NCBI GenBank assembly: GCA_004123355.1
Contig: SCHM01000008.1
Span: 553,501-617,500 of the forward strand
Reading direction: 5' to 3'
Source of the DNA: Amphirosellinia nigrospora
Lineage: Eukaryota; Ascomycota; Sordariomycetes; Xylariales; Xylariaceae
Length of the DNA stretch: 64,000 bases
Part shown: in pieces, positions 27,010 through 38,311 of the stretch
Position numbering within the stretch: the stretch's first letter is position 1
How the letters are laid out: every line of letters begins with the position of its first letter
Notes under the pieces: generated by a model
What the model was told of the DNA's origin: nothing
The model's database searches: none
The model's input: only the letters and a program-made list of their open reading frames with translations
Position numbers and translations under genes: made by a program

Positions 27010-27058
27010 GAACGCTATAGATACCTACTTACCGTACTCATTCCCGTTCCCGGCTAAG

Positions 27059-27124
27059 TATGTAGATATATGTATGATATGTATGTATGATATGTATATG
27101 AACATACATGTATGCATAGCTATG
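27059..27124. repeat. ATGT/ATAT-rich imperfect repeat
   Basis: Alternating TATGTA and TGATATG units, partly self-complementary (GAACATACATGTATGC). Confidence 0.7.
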
Positions 27125-27894
27125 TCCGCTTACGTCAAAATGTCCGGGGGGTAATTATCCGGTCTCTTGTCTTCACATGCCTCATCCAGTCATGTCGGAT
27201 GTTACACATACTCAGCCGTGAACGAACAGCCCTTACTTCGTAGACGTCATGGTATCTTTGCTTAAAAGTTCTTCTTAGACAACACATAAGTTCGTTTCGC
27301 CGGGCTCAGACGCTAAGCGACTCCAATGACTTACATTTTCCCATGTAACGTGGACGGCGGCACCTCTTGGTTGGTTTCGTCATGGATTACATACCCAGCT
27401 AACTCATGCACGCACGATAAGACGTGTCTCAGTCCTTGTTGTGTAGTAGGAACCCCCAGCACCGCTATTAGTTGCTTAAAAATACGACCTAACACAAACA
27501 AGGATAAGGAGCGAATAAGTCTACCGAGGCGAAGTACATCGGCCTAAAGCTGATATCACCTAGGTATATGAAGCGTACCAACAGGTATAAAACGTTCCAC
27601 GTGTAAAGGTGACCCCAAATGCGCATCGATTCGTTAGCCTGCGTCTCGTGTTTTTGGTTGAAACGTAACAAACATCTGATCAGCCACTTCCAAGTTGGTT
27701 TGTGCATCTCGGGCTTAACAGCGTGCATAAACCAGGGTCCTGAACGTACAGATTAGAACCAAACCTCCCAAGAAATGTTGTATTACCGAATTGTTCTACT
27801 GAAGTGTGCTCTTGCTCTTCTAAAGTACAATGTACTTTAAGAATTGTATAACAAACCATATACGAAGGCCATATTTTTCGGTTCTATCCATGTC

Positions 27895-29114
27895 CTAAAA
27901 GAGGTAGGCACCTTGTTGAATATCATCGATTCCTTCAAGATCTATGAACACCGTTTTCCGACCGTCCCAATGGCAAGTTAGCCACATAGTAGCTGGGCCC
28001 TCATCTTGATCGTCATAAGGGGTATTTGGCAGTTGGGGCTCAGAATCAAGAGTTCTGTACCATGGAGAGAAAAGACGGCTGGCCCTCAACGTGTTAAAAT
28101 ACATCTCCCTAAAGAAGACGTATTTCATCTTCATGACTGATAAAGCGAACTCTTCACGGCAGCCGTATTTTGCTACTGAGAAGGCAAACTCTAAACCTTG
28201 CGAAATCTATGTTTGTTAGCGAAGCCTCGGCCGAGCAACTATGGCGATAATATAGTCCCTACCAGAATATCAACCCATCTGAGGCGAGGATCATAACGGG
28301 CGAGGGGGTCTTCTATAGAGACGTCTATCGTGTTAGGCTTGGGGCGTTTGATTCCTACTTGGCATGTTAACTAACATTCTCCTGGATTATTCCCCATTCA
28401 TGTTATTAACGGAGCAGTCAAACTTACCAAGATATCCGTATAAGTGCTCCATGAGATTATAAGCACAAGCCATCTGCCCCAGCTCCCATGGGGGGTGAAA
28501 AAGGAGAAAGAAGAACGAACGAGACTGCAAAAACGATGGACCCGGTGGCCCATCGCCTTTACAGAGCTTGAAAAATAGATTGAGGCGGTAGAATGCACGG
28601 CAGACGCGGAGCTGTTCCGTCTCGGACATCATGAGGGGGTCCTCCGTTAGGCTTCTCCCGGTCCGGAATAGAAACCCGTTCTGGCCCTCCCACGCGGCCT
28701 TCATGTATTGGTTTGTTATTTTGCTGATCAAATCGTACAGGCGCCCCATCCGAACCAGATCGTCAAACGGGATAGGATTTGTGGAGCTAGACACCTCGAG
28801 GCGATCGGTGAACCGTGTCGGTGTCTCAAAAACGGCTAAGTACAGATCTTTGACGGCTTCTTTATCTCTGTGAGTATATGTTTTATGTGAAGCCTCAACA
28901 TTGACTATGGCTAATGGTAGAAGTTGTTGGGGATTTGTCGTCGAATGATTGTCTCACCAATACCTCGATGTGAAGTAAATACATCATGGAATTTTTCGTG
29001 AGCATGCAGCATACACGGGAGGTTTCGAATATCGTCGATGCTTTTGAGTATACCAACTAGTATTTCGTCTGGCAGGTCGAGGATTGGGGATCTCCTTGTG
29101 TTTATTGTGTCCAT
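27895..29114 (-). CDS. F-box protein
   Basis: Likely substrate adaptor of an SCF ubiquitin ligase. An F-box lies at residues ~9-50 (SPILDLPDEILVGILKSI), with the Leu-Pro-Asp-Glu-Ile core. After NNF one T is missing near 28925; LPLAIVNVEASHKTYTHRD then continues in the next frame into LYLAVFETPTRFTDRLEV and SSSTNPIPFDDLVRMG. An intron at about 28427-28382 (donor GTAAGT) follows LYGYLG, with one more frame uncertainty just after it. Exon LTCQVGIKRPKPNTIDVS ... RWVDIL ends at a 56-bp intron (28262-28207, branch GCTAAC). The last exon is ISQGLEFAFSVAKYGC ... DIQQGAYLF. The region beyond the F-box belongs to no domain I can name, as usual for lineage-variable fungal F-box proteins. It is divergent from the AAA+ gene. 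Confidence 0.75.
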
Positions 29115-30413
29115 TGTGCTGTAATTGATCAGAATGAACTGGGTGAAGTGCTATTAAGGATGATGATGTTGGACAAACGTTGTCCCTCGACGAACAATAC
29201 CACCTAATACCTAAAGTACTATTATACAATCTCGAGGATTTAAGAACAATACATAATTGTGGCTACGTGCCCAGATGAACTGTGGTTCGAGTTGGGGAAG
29301 CTGGGTATACATATCAGTAGCTAGTCGAACTTGCTTCATCTCAGGACGGATTATCAAGCTACCTTCCATCTCTAAGTTGGTGGATTATATGCAGATAGCT
29401 CGCTGTTGCTCAACATGTTCGAATAGAGCATCACCGGTTCGTTGTTTCATTTTGTTGTGCTGTTGCCACCATGTTGATACGCATCGGGTTTACCTGTCAA
29501 CATTACGAAGGGAACCTTAAGCCACAAAGCAACTTACCTACATGTAGTGAATCAATGCCATCGCTACCTAGGCAGCACTACCCTTTAACGTACCCGGTTA
29601 GGCTACACTTTTAATACGTCGTTTCTTTGCTCGTCTAGATGGGTCGATAGAGGTGTAGCTCCTCTAAGTTGCGTCCATCAAGCGGCTGAGCCATTATCAA
29701 AGCGAATGCGCGTATATGATTATAATTTCCATGATAATTTTGTATTCTTCCAAGTTTATTAATAGATGGCTCCGATATTGACTTGGAAGGCACATATGTA
29801 GGGTTCAGAGCTGCCCGGAAGTCCCTAGGTCTGATGTCACGAACCTAAAATATAGAGGTATATGCCATGCGTAGGTATGCGTATTCACACGGGAAGGCTG
29901 AACTTTAACCCAGGTGTTAGCTATTAATATCCACACCAGCTGTCGTGGCGATACAACTTAACTTCGCCCCAGTCCTTGTTCTGACCATCTTCTTCCCAGA
30001 CTTTTGTGCTATTTGTTGATGTTCTTAGTTATTGTTGAGGATCACAGCATTAAAGATGTACCAGCCTACGTGTATCCCGTCTATTCCAAGAATCACGAGA
30101 GAATAAGAGCCCACTACATTCCTTCACACGTCGACCCCCGACCCTTCATATCTTTCTCTCCTAAACTCATTCTTGTTCGATTTATTCCCATTTAAATTTC
30201 AATGTTATTTCTCGTGGATTGGATTACACACTGGTTATGACCCAAATTTCGTATACAGAGCAAACCATCAACGTACATCATGCTGTCTCAAAGCTCACGT
30301 ATCCAATTATCTCCCACAAATTCATACCATAGCCCGCAGAAGGCTCGGGAACACCACCCATTTACACGATCTGGTAAGTTGCCTAGAGAAAAAACGAATA
30401 GGCGGGTGCAGAA
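29115..30413. other. Intergenic, shared upstream region of F-box and AAA+ genes
   Basis: 1.3 kb between two divergently transcribed genes. No open frame of note; the plus frame at 29257-29520 (87 codons) has no recognisable content. Mildly AT-rich. Confidence 0.6.
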
Positions 30414-32745
30414 ATGACGAAACTGACTCGGCCACCAGTTGATACTAGCCCAGCTCGAAAAAATCCAATGAACTGCAAGATCGAATACCTCGATGAACTG
30501 TATGATAGCAACAAGCCGATATTGAAGGAGCCGGACGAAGAAACTACGAGGCGCCAGCAGATGAATAGATCACAAAATTCTGCTATTTGCATCACTCGTT
30601 ACCTCGATCATCAAGGGTACGTATTACTGTATAACTGTTTATTGCTTTCTGCTTAGGCAAGTTTGTTTTGGATCAGAGCTTTTGGAGGAAATAACCTACT
30701 CCAAGGTGAAGCAATAGTCTTGGGAATAGAGCGCAACCGACGCTTTTTCTCGTTCAACAAACATTTCGGAAGAAGTGAATTTACTCGGGTTTGGGAGCAT
30801 TCACAATACCAATCTTGGGACACGTCGGTTTCTCCCATTAACCGTATTAATTGCTGACATTTTTTTCCTTAAGCCAACAACGAAATGGGCAGTTCCAGAT
30901 TAATTCACTCCCTTTGTACAGGCTTTTTTATCGCGCCCTCAACAACTGCGGGAGCATTTGCAGCGGCCTGCGGATTCCCTGGCCTTATACGGACTTGTTC
31001 TTCAACTACGATCGGCTCGAGAGGGTCGGCAATAAGATGTTTGAGGATGACGAGGACGGCATGGCCCACTTGAACCTACTGCTAGATTGGATCCGTTCAA
31101 ACTTCAGCTTTGCGAGTCGGGCCTATTCGACCTGCCTCTCGATTAAACCGAAGGCCATTCCTTATAGCTATCTCTGGACGCTCTTCCCGCCTAAGAGTAT
31201 CGTTATCACCAAGGGATTTGGGAAATATCGCGCGTTCCAGGTTGAAAGTACCAAATACGACGAAAGCGGCCAAGGTAACCCTGCCGGCTTGAGGTTGTTT
31301 GTGCGGTACATGGACTTTGACGGTGAGAATATCGGCGAGGTCAGGGCAGAATTACTCATACCCAAATATACGTGTGACCAGAAGCGTCTTTCCGACATGG
31401 GTGTCCAGCGGCTAGACTTGCATGAAAACGCAGAGGCGATCAAAAGAAACTCTATTCGCGGGGTAGGGTATTCGAGGGCTTGATCGGGCAGCATTTCAGA
31501 GAGTATGATTCGATTGCTTTGGAGAGGACCGCGCAGGGTTTTGCTCGACACCGTACTAATGGCCGTATTGTAAGCGCCATAATTAGCCCTTGAGGAAAGA
31601 TCCGATTAATTAATGATTATACGTAGATTATCGATGCAAAAGCTTATCGTCTCTTCGCGGCCCAATATAGGTTTTGCGTCCAAAACCCCCTCGTCAATTG
31701 TGAGAAGATGGGTGGCGAGTCGGCAAGTTGGGAGCGGCCGGCTTCAGTCCTGCTCTCAGACGAGCAGGCCCTGATAACTAATTCCACTGTGCGCGGATTC
31801 TCATTTGCGGCCAATAAGTTTCTCCAGTTCTACGTCGAAGACATTTCAATGATCACGTGGAATCTATTTCCCTTAGCCAAGTTAAATTTGGAGCCCAAAA
31901 TCGAGGACACACTCAGAATACTAGTGTCTCAGCACAAATGGGAGGGCGAGGGTATAAAATATACCGAGAGAGGCAAGGTACAGGGACTCAAGTGCCTATT
32001 ACATGGTCCAGTTGGCATCGGCAAGACTTTCACAGTACAGTGCCTTGCAGACCATGCGAAGCGACCGTTATACGCGGTATCATCTGGCGAACTCGGCACC
32101 ACGAGCGACAATATTGAAGAAAGCCTGACTCGCGTCATGAAAATAACTTCGAGCTTGAAAGCGATCTTACTGATCAGTGATGTAGACGTGTTTCTAGAGC
32201 GCCCTACATCACTTAGCCTCGGCCACAATGCTATAGTCGCCGCTTTCATACGTATGCTCGATATATATACTGGCATCGTCTTCCTCACCACGACCCGCGT
32301 CAAGACTATCGACAGCGCTTTCAAGTCGCGCATCCACCTCCCGGTCTATTACGCGCCCCATAGCCCAGAATCACGCCTGAGACTATGGTCTGACCTATAC
32401 AAGAAGTTGCCAAATACCGAGGAAATAAGCCTCAGCCAGGAGCTCCGACCACTCGCGGCTCACAAGCTTAACGGAGGACAGATAAGCAACATTATTGACA
32501 CGGCGCAAGCCCTAGCCACGGACGACTGTGTGCCGGTGAACCCGAAGACTCTGGATACCCTCGCCAACAACCACGTGCTCTTCGAACGGAATTCCGAGTC
32601 GGACGTATCCCGTTGGTTGACCACAATTGGGCGCATGTTTCACATAATAGTCGCGGGACTAATACGGATTTTCCGTTATTTATGTGATAAGATGAGGCAA
32701 GCTAGGAGTACGCCTGGTGATGTCTCAGATGATGTTAGTCAATGA
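30414..32745 (+). CDS. Fungal AAA+ ATPase-domain protein (DUF7025-AAA type) with altered Walker B
   Basis: The start MTKLTRPPVDTSPARKNP leads to SAICITRYLDHQ, then an intron about 30617-30656. The stretch 30657-30885 is not resolved: two frames look plausible. From 30885 the N-terminal domain is clear (FQINSLPLYRLFYRAL, IPWPYTDLFFNYDRLE, LRLFVRYMDFDG). One T is missing near 31471, after which GLIGQHFREYDSIALE continues; a 57-bp intron (31570-31626) precedes IIDAKAYRLFAAQY. The ATPase half (31627-32745) is unbroken: Walker A GPVGIGKT (32005-32028); Walker B reads ILLISDVDVFLE where relatives have LLLDEADVFLE; sensor 1 reads TTTRV instead of TTNRV; the arginine-finger region AFKSRIHLPV is kept. 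A C-terminal helix IIVAGLIRIFRYL may contact membrane. The role is unknown; ATPase activity is doubtful. Confidence 0.75.
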
Positions 32746-33214
32746 CTTCTGGTTCTATCAAGATAAATGCTCGTAGCTCACCGTTTGCAGTGTGTCGAGA
32801 TTGACCAAAGAATATCTTGCCGGATAACTTACGCCCTGCTAGGAGCTTGGATGGTGCAGTTTAGTATAGAAGTTAAATGGTCGCGATAATGAACACGGGC
32901 ACTACTCGTCGAGTGTGTTGAAGTAGTACTAGGTCAAGGAGTCACCACAGGTACTTTACAAGGGCACAAGGCATTCATCGTGTATATAAACAGGTCATCC
33001 CACCTACTCTACCATAGTCAAGTAGCTGAACAGTACGCTCGTATACCTTCTATTTTAGCAGAGTGCAGAAATACATAATTCAGACATTGTCCATTCTTTG
33101 ACTTGAAACCTGTGATTATTTTCGCCTTTTCCGTAAATTCGAGAAACCCATTACGCCGCCGAACACCCATACACGTATTCATACCATCATGACCACCAAT
33201 CCCATCTCTCCCTT
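32746..33214. other. Short intergenic region, convergent gene ends
   Basis: Between the AAA+ stop and the stop of the minus-strand luciferase-like gene. No gene seen; it should carry both 3' ends. Confidence 0.6.
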
Positions 33215-34124
33215 TCATTCCCCCATCACATGTCTACCTCTACTCAGGCACAACAATCTCCCCTCAAACCCGGCGCTCCTCGCCCAGACCCGCGCACCAG
33301 CGACAACAAGCTCCTTCCAGACGTTCCAGTCCGCCTCCCCATCACCGCCCTCCTCGCGCGGGGCATACAGGAGCACGTAGCCCCAAGGCAAGACGCCCGA
33401 GATACCCGACATCTTATGCCTCTCGCCCCAGCCGCGGCGCACGACCTCGGCCGCGTCCGCCAAGCTCAGGCACACGTGCGTGCTGCCTTCGGGGTGGACG
33501 TGCGCCACCTCGCCGCGCGCCTGCGGCGGGAACCACCTCACGCTCGCGGGGTCCGCGGTCCCGGGGACGAGCCAGAGGCCTCGAACTTGGGCGACTCGAG
33601 CGCGCTGGGGCGCACGGCGAGGAGGGCCGGGTTCGCCGCCGCCAGGGCGCGCAGGTACGCGTTCTGCCGCGCCACGGCGGCCGCGCCGGCCGTGCGGGTC
33701 GTCTGCCGCTGCGGGAGCACCGTCGTCGGGACCGCGGGGCGCGCGGCGCCGTACGCGGGAGGGAGAACCCTTCCGAGAAGAACGAGACCCGGCTCCAGGG
33801 GCCGTATCGCTCCTCCTCGCGCGACGAGAGCACGATTTCCGTGCCGGAGCTGGATCTGGTGGCTTTAGGGTCGTTTCGACGCTTCTCGTACGGCGCCGGC
33901 ACGCCCCGGTGATCACGCCGCGCGACGACGTGCGCGACGACGTTGATCAGCCACCCCCGCAAGTCGTGCGGGACCCCGCCCTCGCCGAGCGCGTGCCACT
34001 CCACGTAGCAGTGTCTACTGTACGCGAGCAGGGCGAGGAACGCCGTTGCTCCTGTCGTCGTGTAGAGGATTCGTTGATGTTCTGGTTTTAGGAGGGCTTG
34101 GACTTTGGCTAGGAAGGTGTCCAT
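33215..34124 (-). CDS. Luciferase-like-domain protein with N-terminal membrane segment, GC-rich
   Basis: The start MDTFLAKVQALLKPEHQ (34124) precedes a hydrophobic segment TGATAFLALLAYS (~22-36). Then come DLRGWLINVVAHVVARRD, GPWSRVSFFSEGF and, in other frames, LPQRQTTRTAG with AYLRALAAANPALLAVRPS, then RGLWLVPGTADPASVRWF and the hallmark GEVAHVHPEGSTHVCLSLAD, GWGERHKMSG and PWGYVLLYAPRE. This order matches the fungal family annotated as luciferase domain, whose biochemical role is not established; no light production is implied. At least two frame changes (about 33.75 and 33.60 kb) are needed. The middle of the gene is far richer in G+C than its neighbours, and long shadow frames are open on the plus strand. 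The ORF can be extended upstream to 34262, but that part (repeated TLLTLTSTLYN) looks like AT-rich leader. Confidence 0.72.
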
Positions 34125-35115
34125 TTTGGTGTGTATGAAGATGAAGATGGGGTGATGGATTAGATTATATAAAGTAGATGTTAAAGTTAAGAGAGTAGTA
34201 AGAAGTAGAATGAAGTGAAGTGGTGTCGATAATGATGCTAGGTATAAAGAGATATATATCAAGGGGCTTGTTGACGTAAGACGGTGTCGTAACCAAACCG
34301 CTCAATGAACATGCGGGTTTTACTTATATATTTCTCTCCTTTTACATGAACATATATTATACGTCGCCTATTATTATCCCATCTACTCAACGAAAGCAAC
34401 ACCGCCAGCCAGGAGCTGACGTGGTGCTACACTCCCGTATACACTAAAACAATAAGGATTTCAGCTCTCGGCCTACCCGTCGTACGACGTCGACGGTCAA
34501 TCGGCCGAATAGCCCGTCCTATCGCGTTTCTCGTCCGGATCAATATAGAATAAACCGCGGAGAAATCGAGATGCGTGGCGTAGAGTAACGTTTCTCAATG
34601 TCACTTTGCGGAATAGCTCCTTTATCGCCGAGCCTTCTTCCGAGTATTCGGAGCCGATCATTCATTCCGCCACAATCATCAGCCAACCCCATAATCGGTA
34701 CCGGCCAGCATTATAGACTGATCTGTGTGAATTATCGGGATTCATCATTACAAGCTTATAGCAAGTAAGCCACACATTGGGCAATCTCACGTTATGAAAT
34801 ATCTCCCAAGATTTTCTTAACAAATTTATTGCCCTTGGCCCCAGACATCCGTTCGCGTCGGGATGTCAAGTTCATTCCCAGCTGCATGGCTCACAGAGTA
34901 TATACATTTATCTGCATTAACCCTCTTCCCCGGGTATTGAATCTACTTAAACGAACAAGCCTATCCTAGACGTCGTAAATCATGTAGCGAGCTTAGCTCC
35001 CTCCACATGCAGAGCTCTGTTATCATGGTATTGTATCGCGCTGCGAGATGCCTCGACAACATGCATCTAACCGACCAAATCATTATAGTATTAGTTAGAA
35101 AGTGATGTGTATGGA
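34125..35115. other. Intergenic, no supported gene
   Basis: Upstream of the luciferase-like gene and downstream of the aspartic protease. AT-rich leader sequence follows 34125 on the minus strand. No domain seen in any frame. Confidence 0.6.
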
Positions 35116-36555
35116 TTAAAGTGGCTTCGGAGCTAGGCCGAGTTGCGTATCGCCGCCGTGGAAGACGACGAATTGCGACTTTAGAAACACGTCCCCATAA
35201 ATGGCAAAGGGAAACCCAGCTGGAACCGCCTGAATGCCCCGAAGCATGTAGTAGCATCAGCGAAACTATTTCCATCCGCGGGTGCGAAGTTGATCAAGTC
35301 GCCAGGAATTACAGCTTGGTAAGGCCCGATTATAGCCGTGTAGCTCGGTAGGGTTGCCGAGCAAGGAAACACATAACCTCCGGCTGTCTGCACGGCGTTT
35401 ACAGCGCCGGTATTTGCGCATAGTATGCAGCAGCAATGGTTTCAGGTACTAGCATAAGCGTAGTGCCCGTATCGGCAATTGCTTCGTGAGTTGAGGCTAT
35501 CATGGTAGCCGAGCCGCCCACCTTAAACCCTTGGGACGTGAACTGCCAAAAGCCCGCACTTGTATTGACAGGTGTATAGGTGATTTGGCCGGTGAATTCA
35601 GTGGGATCTATAAATCCAAAGTTGTAGTTTCCAGCTACGCACTATTAGCAACCCTGACATTTCTGGTCCTTGTTAAGACGACTTACGCTCTGCTGCCCTC
35701 AGATTCGCTGTGAACAACGGAGAGGCAAGGTTTCGCATCGCATTATCAAAGAATGTGGATTGTCGGTTCGGCTTCACCGTGTTTAGAGCACTGAAAGCAA
35801 GACCGACGAGTCCATCGGTATCTGGGCGTTGGGTGAAGGCAAGGGAGACGTTGGTAGCGGACTCGACAGCTTGATTCTCCACCGTGATCCCCCAATGGAC
35901 ACAGTATCCAGATAAACGTTACCGCCAGAGCTGCTGCCGTCGCCATACTAATGTCCCACGATTCTCCGGACAGCAGCTTCGCGGTCGAGCTTTGTTGGAT
36001 ATTGTATACAGTCTGGCCACCGAGTTGATTGCTCGGTGTCTCGCTACTGAATACCCAAAGATCAGAAGACCCCGTATCGAAATCGAGATTCAGAGTCTGG
36101 GGAGGTGTTCCGATCTGCACAGGTGACAGATATTCCGAGTCGAACATCTGAGGCGTAGCAGCGACCTCTCCTACAGGTCCGGTAAGTAAACGTCACGGCT
36201 TCTCCGCTCATCTAAACATCGTCTCACCAGGTTGGCTCGTTGAGGTGTTCCCCAGCACCAGGCTGCTGTAGGAGACCCAATTCCTCTAGCAATTGCTCTA
36301 TATAGGAAAGGAGGTCGTCAGGTACGGCAGCGCCATATTTAGAATATGCCTTTGCCATGGCCATGGCTCCTCGACCTTTTCGAGCACCGGAGAATTTCTG
36401 ATTGGGGACTTGGTTGAGCTTGAAGGTCATGCCACCAAGCGTCGTGATCTCGAATAGAGGGTCGAGTATCCCCCTCTTCCCGTGGGTGCGGCCGAGACCA
36501 AGTCTTGGGCGAAGAGAAACGAAGCCGTAGCGGCGGCGCCATGATGAAACCTCAT
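35116..36555 (-). CDS. Secreted pepsin-type aspartic endopeptidase (family A1), many frame breaks
   Basis: Acid protease exported with a signal peptide and propeptide. The start [17 protein letters not shown] (36555) ends near SAAP; the propeptide continues [16 protein letters not shown] and [15 protein letters not shown] 57-bp intron lies before [14 protein letters not shown]. The mature enzyme shows [20 protein letters not shown] (first catalytic Asp at 36078-36076) and, after another intron at about 35682-35632 (GTAAGT...GTAG), [13 protein letters not shown], then [14 protein letters not shown] (second Asp at 35473-35471). The end reads [13 protein letters not shown], stop at 35116. Frames must change near 36475, 36240, 35950, 35890, 35404 and 35232, mostly one missing base. 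Both catalytic Asp and the flap region are preserved, so an aspergillopepsin/penicillopepsin-like enzyme is the best call, but this locus could also be a real pseudogene. Confidence 0.85.
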
Positions 36556-38311
36556 GGCAATAAATTGTAACTACCGAATTAGAAGAAGAAAAGCAGTGCA
36601 ATCATGAAGAAACGACAATCCAGTGCCCCAATAAGAAGATGATATCCGACCGTAGCCTGGATGCAGCGTCCTATAAAGGCGAAGCACACATAAACACACT
36701 CGCTGCCAATGTAGGTCGTTGGGGCTGATCGGTATACTAAAGTCCGAGCACGAAGGAGTGACAAGAACGGGAATTTAATTGGTTATGGCGGAAAGAGAGA
36801 AATGGAAGCACGAGAGCCAAGGGAAAGGGTAAAGGGTAAAGAAAGTGGTTGAATGAATGGTCAGCGGCCAGGCGGCCGATGGGACAAGCCTTTACATATT
36901 TGCATCCGGTTTCACGAATAAGTCCATGGACTCCGAGCCTCGATAGTCGGCCAAGAGACGGCAGAGGCTGCGGATCTGTGAAGCGCCTCAGCGGTAAAAA
37001 ATGCCTACATGAGGTAGGGTAGGTAGAATGTACTTAGTGTAAGGTAACCTTGGAAGAAGGTAGTAGGAGCATACACTACACTATTTTCTTGAAAGGGGTT
37101 CTTGCCGATTGTGTCTGGGAGCATCGACGGAAGGTTCATGCTGAAGGTAGATCATCAATGCACTTGCTGTGATATATTCATACCTATAACCTCGACCTCA
37201 AGATCTATAAGGCATAGTTTGTAGCGATAGTCTCCCATATCGGTAGATGGGAGTTGTGTTTTACCTAACGAAATTGATCGCGAACAATGTAGTGGCAACT
37301 TGTTGTAGATGCATCAAGAATTATCTTGAGTAGGTCACATATTTGGGCCAGATCTGGAGACCTGGAGAGCATGTTGGTTTGTTACAGGAAGAAGAGATGA
37401 CCCTCGTCAGATCTGACTAGGTAGCGTGAAAGCGCCAAGGATTGATTGGTGCTGAATTAGCCCCAGCGTGCAGCGCCTCAATCATCTACAACCCGCGGCT
37501 TAGGGACTATTATGCGACTACCTAATCTAAGCGCTTCGCAACAGGAACAACACATTCAAAAGCACGATAACAAATCCAAAAATGGACAATTGTTGTTCTC
37601 TTTTAGGAGATCATATCATATTAATACTTTCTTATACAGAAATTGCTTATATTCGATACAGTATGGAAACCTTATATAATGTGAGTTGCTTGATCTGGCC
37701 AAGCTCATGCAGTCCCTGTGCTGCGCCGTGGGTTACCGTGAAAGTGAAACGCTCTTTGGAGCCCTACCAGTTTCAGCTCATGATGAAGCAATACACAATC
37801 CCGCCATTCTAATTCGTATTTAGCAATCGGGCTAGATAGATAGCTAGACAAGCAACATGGCAGTTTTAGAATTCCAAATCTGGCCTCAGTCCTCTGTGAG
37901 CCTCGGGGCACACGACTATCGACGTAAGACATGCTCACCGCCGTGACTATACATCATCAACATTAAGCACCGAACATTCTACGTTGCGAAAGACCATATC
38001 ATCATGAGCTCAGGACAACGCTTCGTATTACATACTGTACCCTCCACGCTGTGGTTTGCGAGATACAAACCTTCTATCCCTATTTTCCTGTATTCTCGTC
38101 TTAGTATTAACCCATCTTGACCCCATCCTAGAGCAATACGTGTAGGTTTGAACAAAATAAAATAAAAGGAGAGAATAGATGCGTCACACCACTCAATGCC
38201 GTGAGTTGGTGCAGGCTCTCTACTTCGCTCCGGGTCGAAGACCACTCCTTGACGCCAGAACACCATCCATGCGATACAATTATTTCGCCATGCCTTTACC
38301 CGAAATACTCC
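36556..38311. other. Intergenic, no supported gene
   Basis: 1.75 kb with the protease promoter and the zinc transporter 3' end. The plus frame 37582-37812 (76 codons) is AT-rich and unrecognised. Nothing else seen. Confidence 0.6.

Larger units (their letters stand above)
21615..27894. other. Long gene-free stretch with many simple repeats
   Basis: 6.3 kb between the caspase-like start and the F-box stop. I see no protein family in any frame. The longest frames (e.g. 24163-24647, two overlapping plus frames of ~142 codons) are low-complexity shadows of purine/pyrimidine tracts. The interval carries a CAG/CAR-rich tract (22812-22895), a triple GGTATAA repeat (23566-23585), GGACA repeats, a poly-T run, G-rich tracts and GA/TC, CGGG and ATGT repeats, entered separately. 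Confidence 0.6.

Noticed and set aside
33230-34091. Two plus-strand frames of more than 200 codons over the luciferase-like gene
   Set aside because: They are Arg/Ala/Gly-rich shadows caused by high GC; the minus strand carries clear family motifs.
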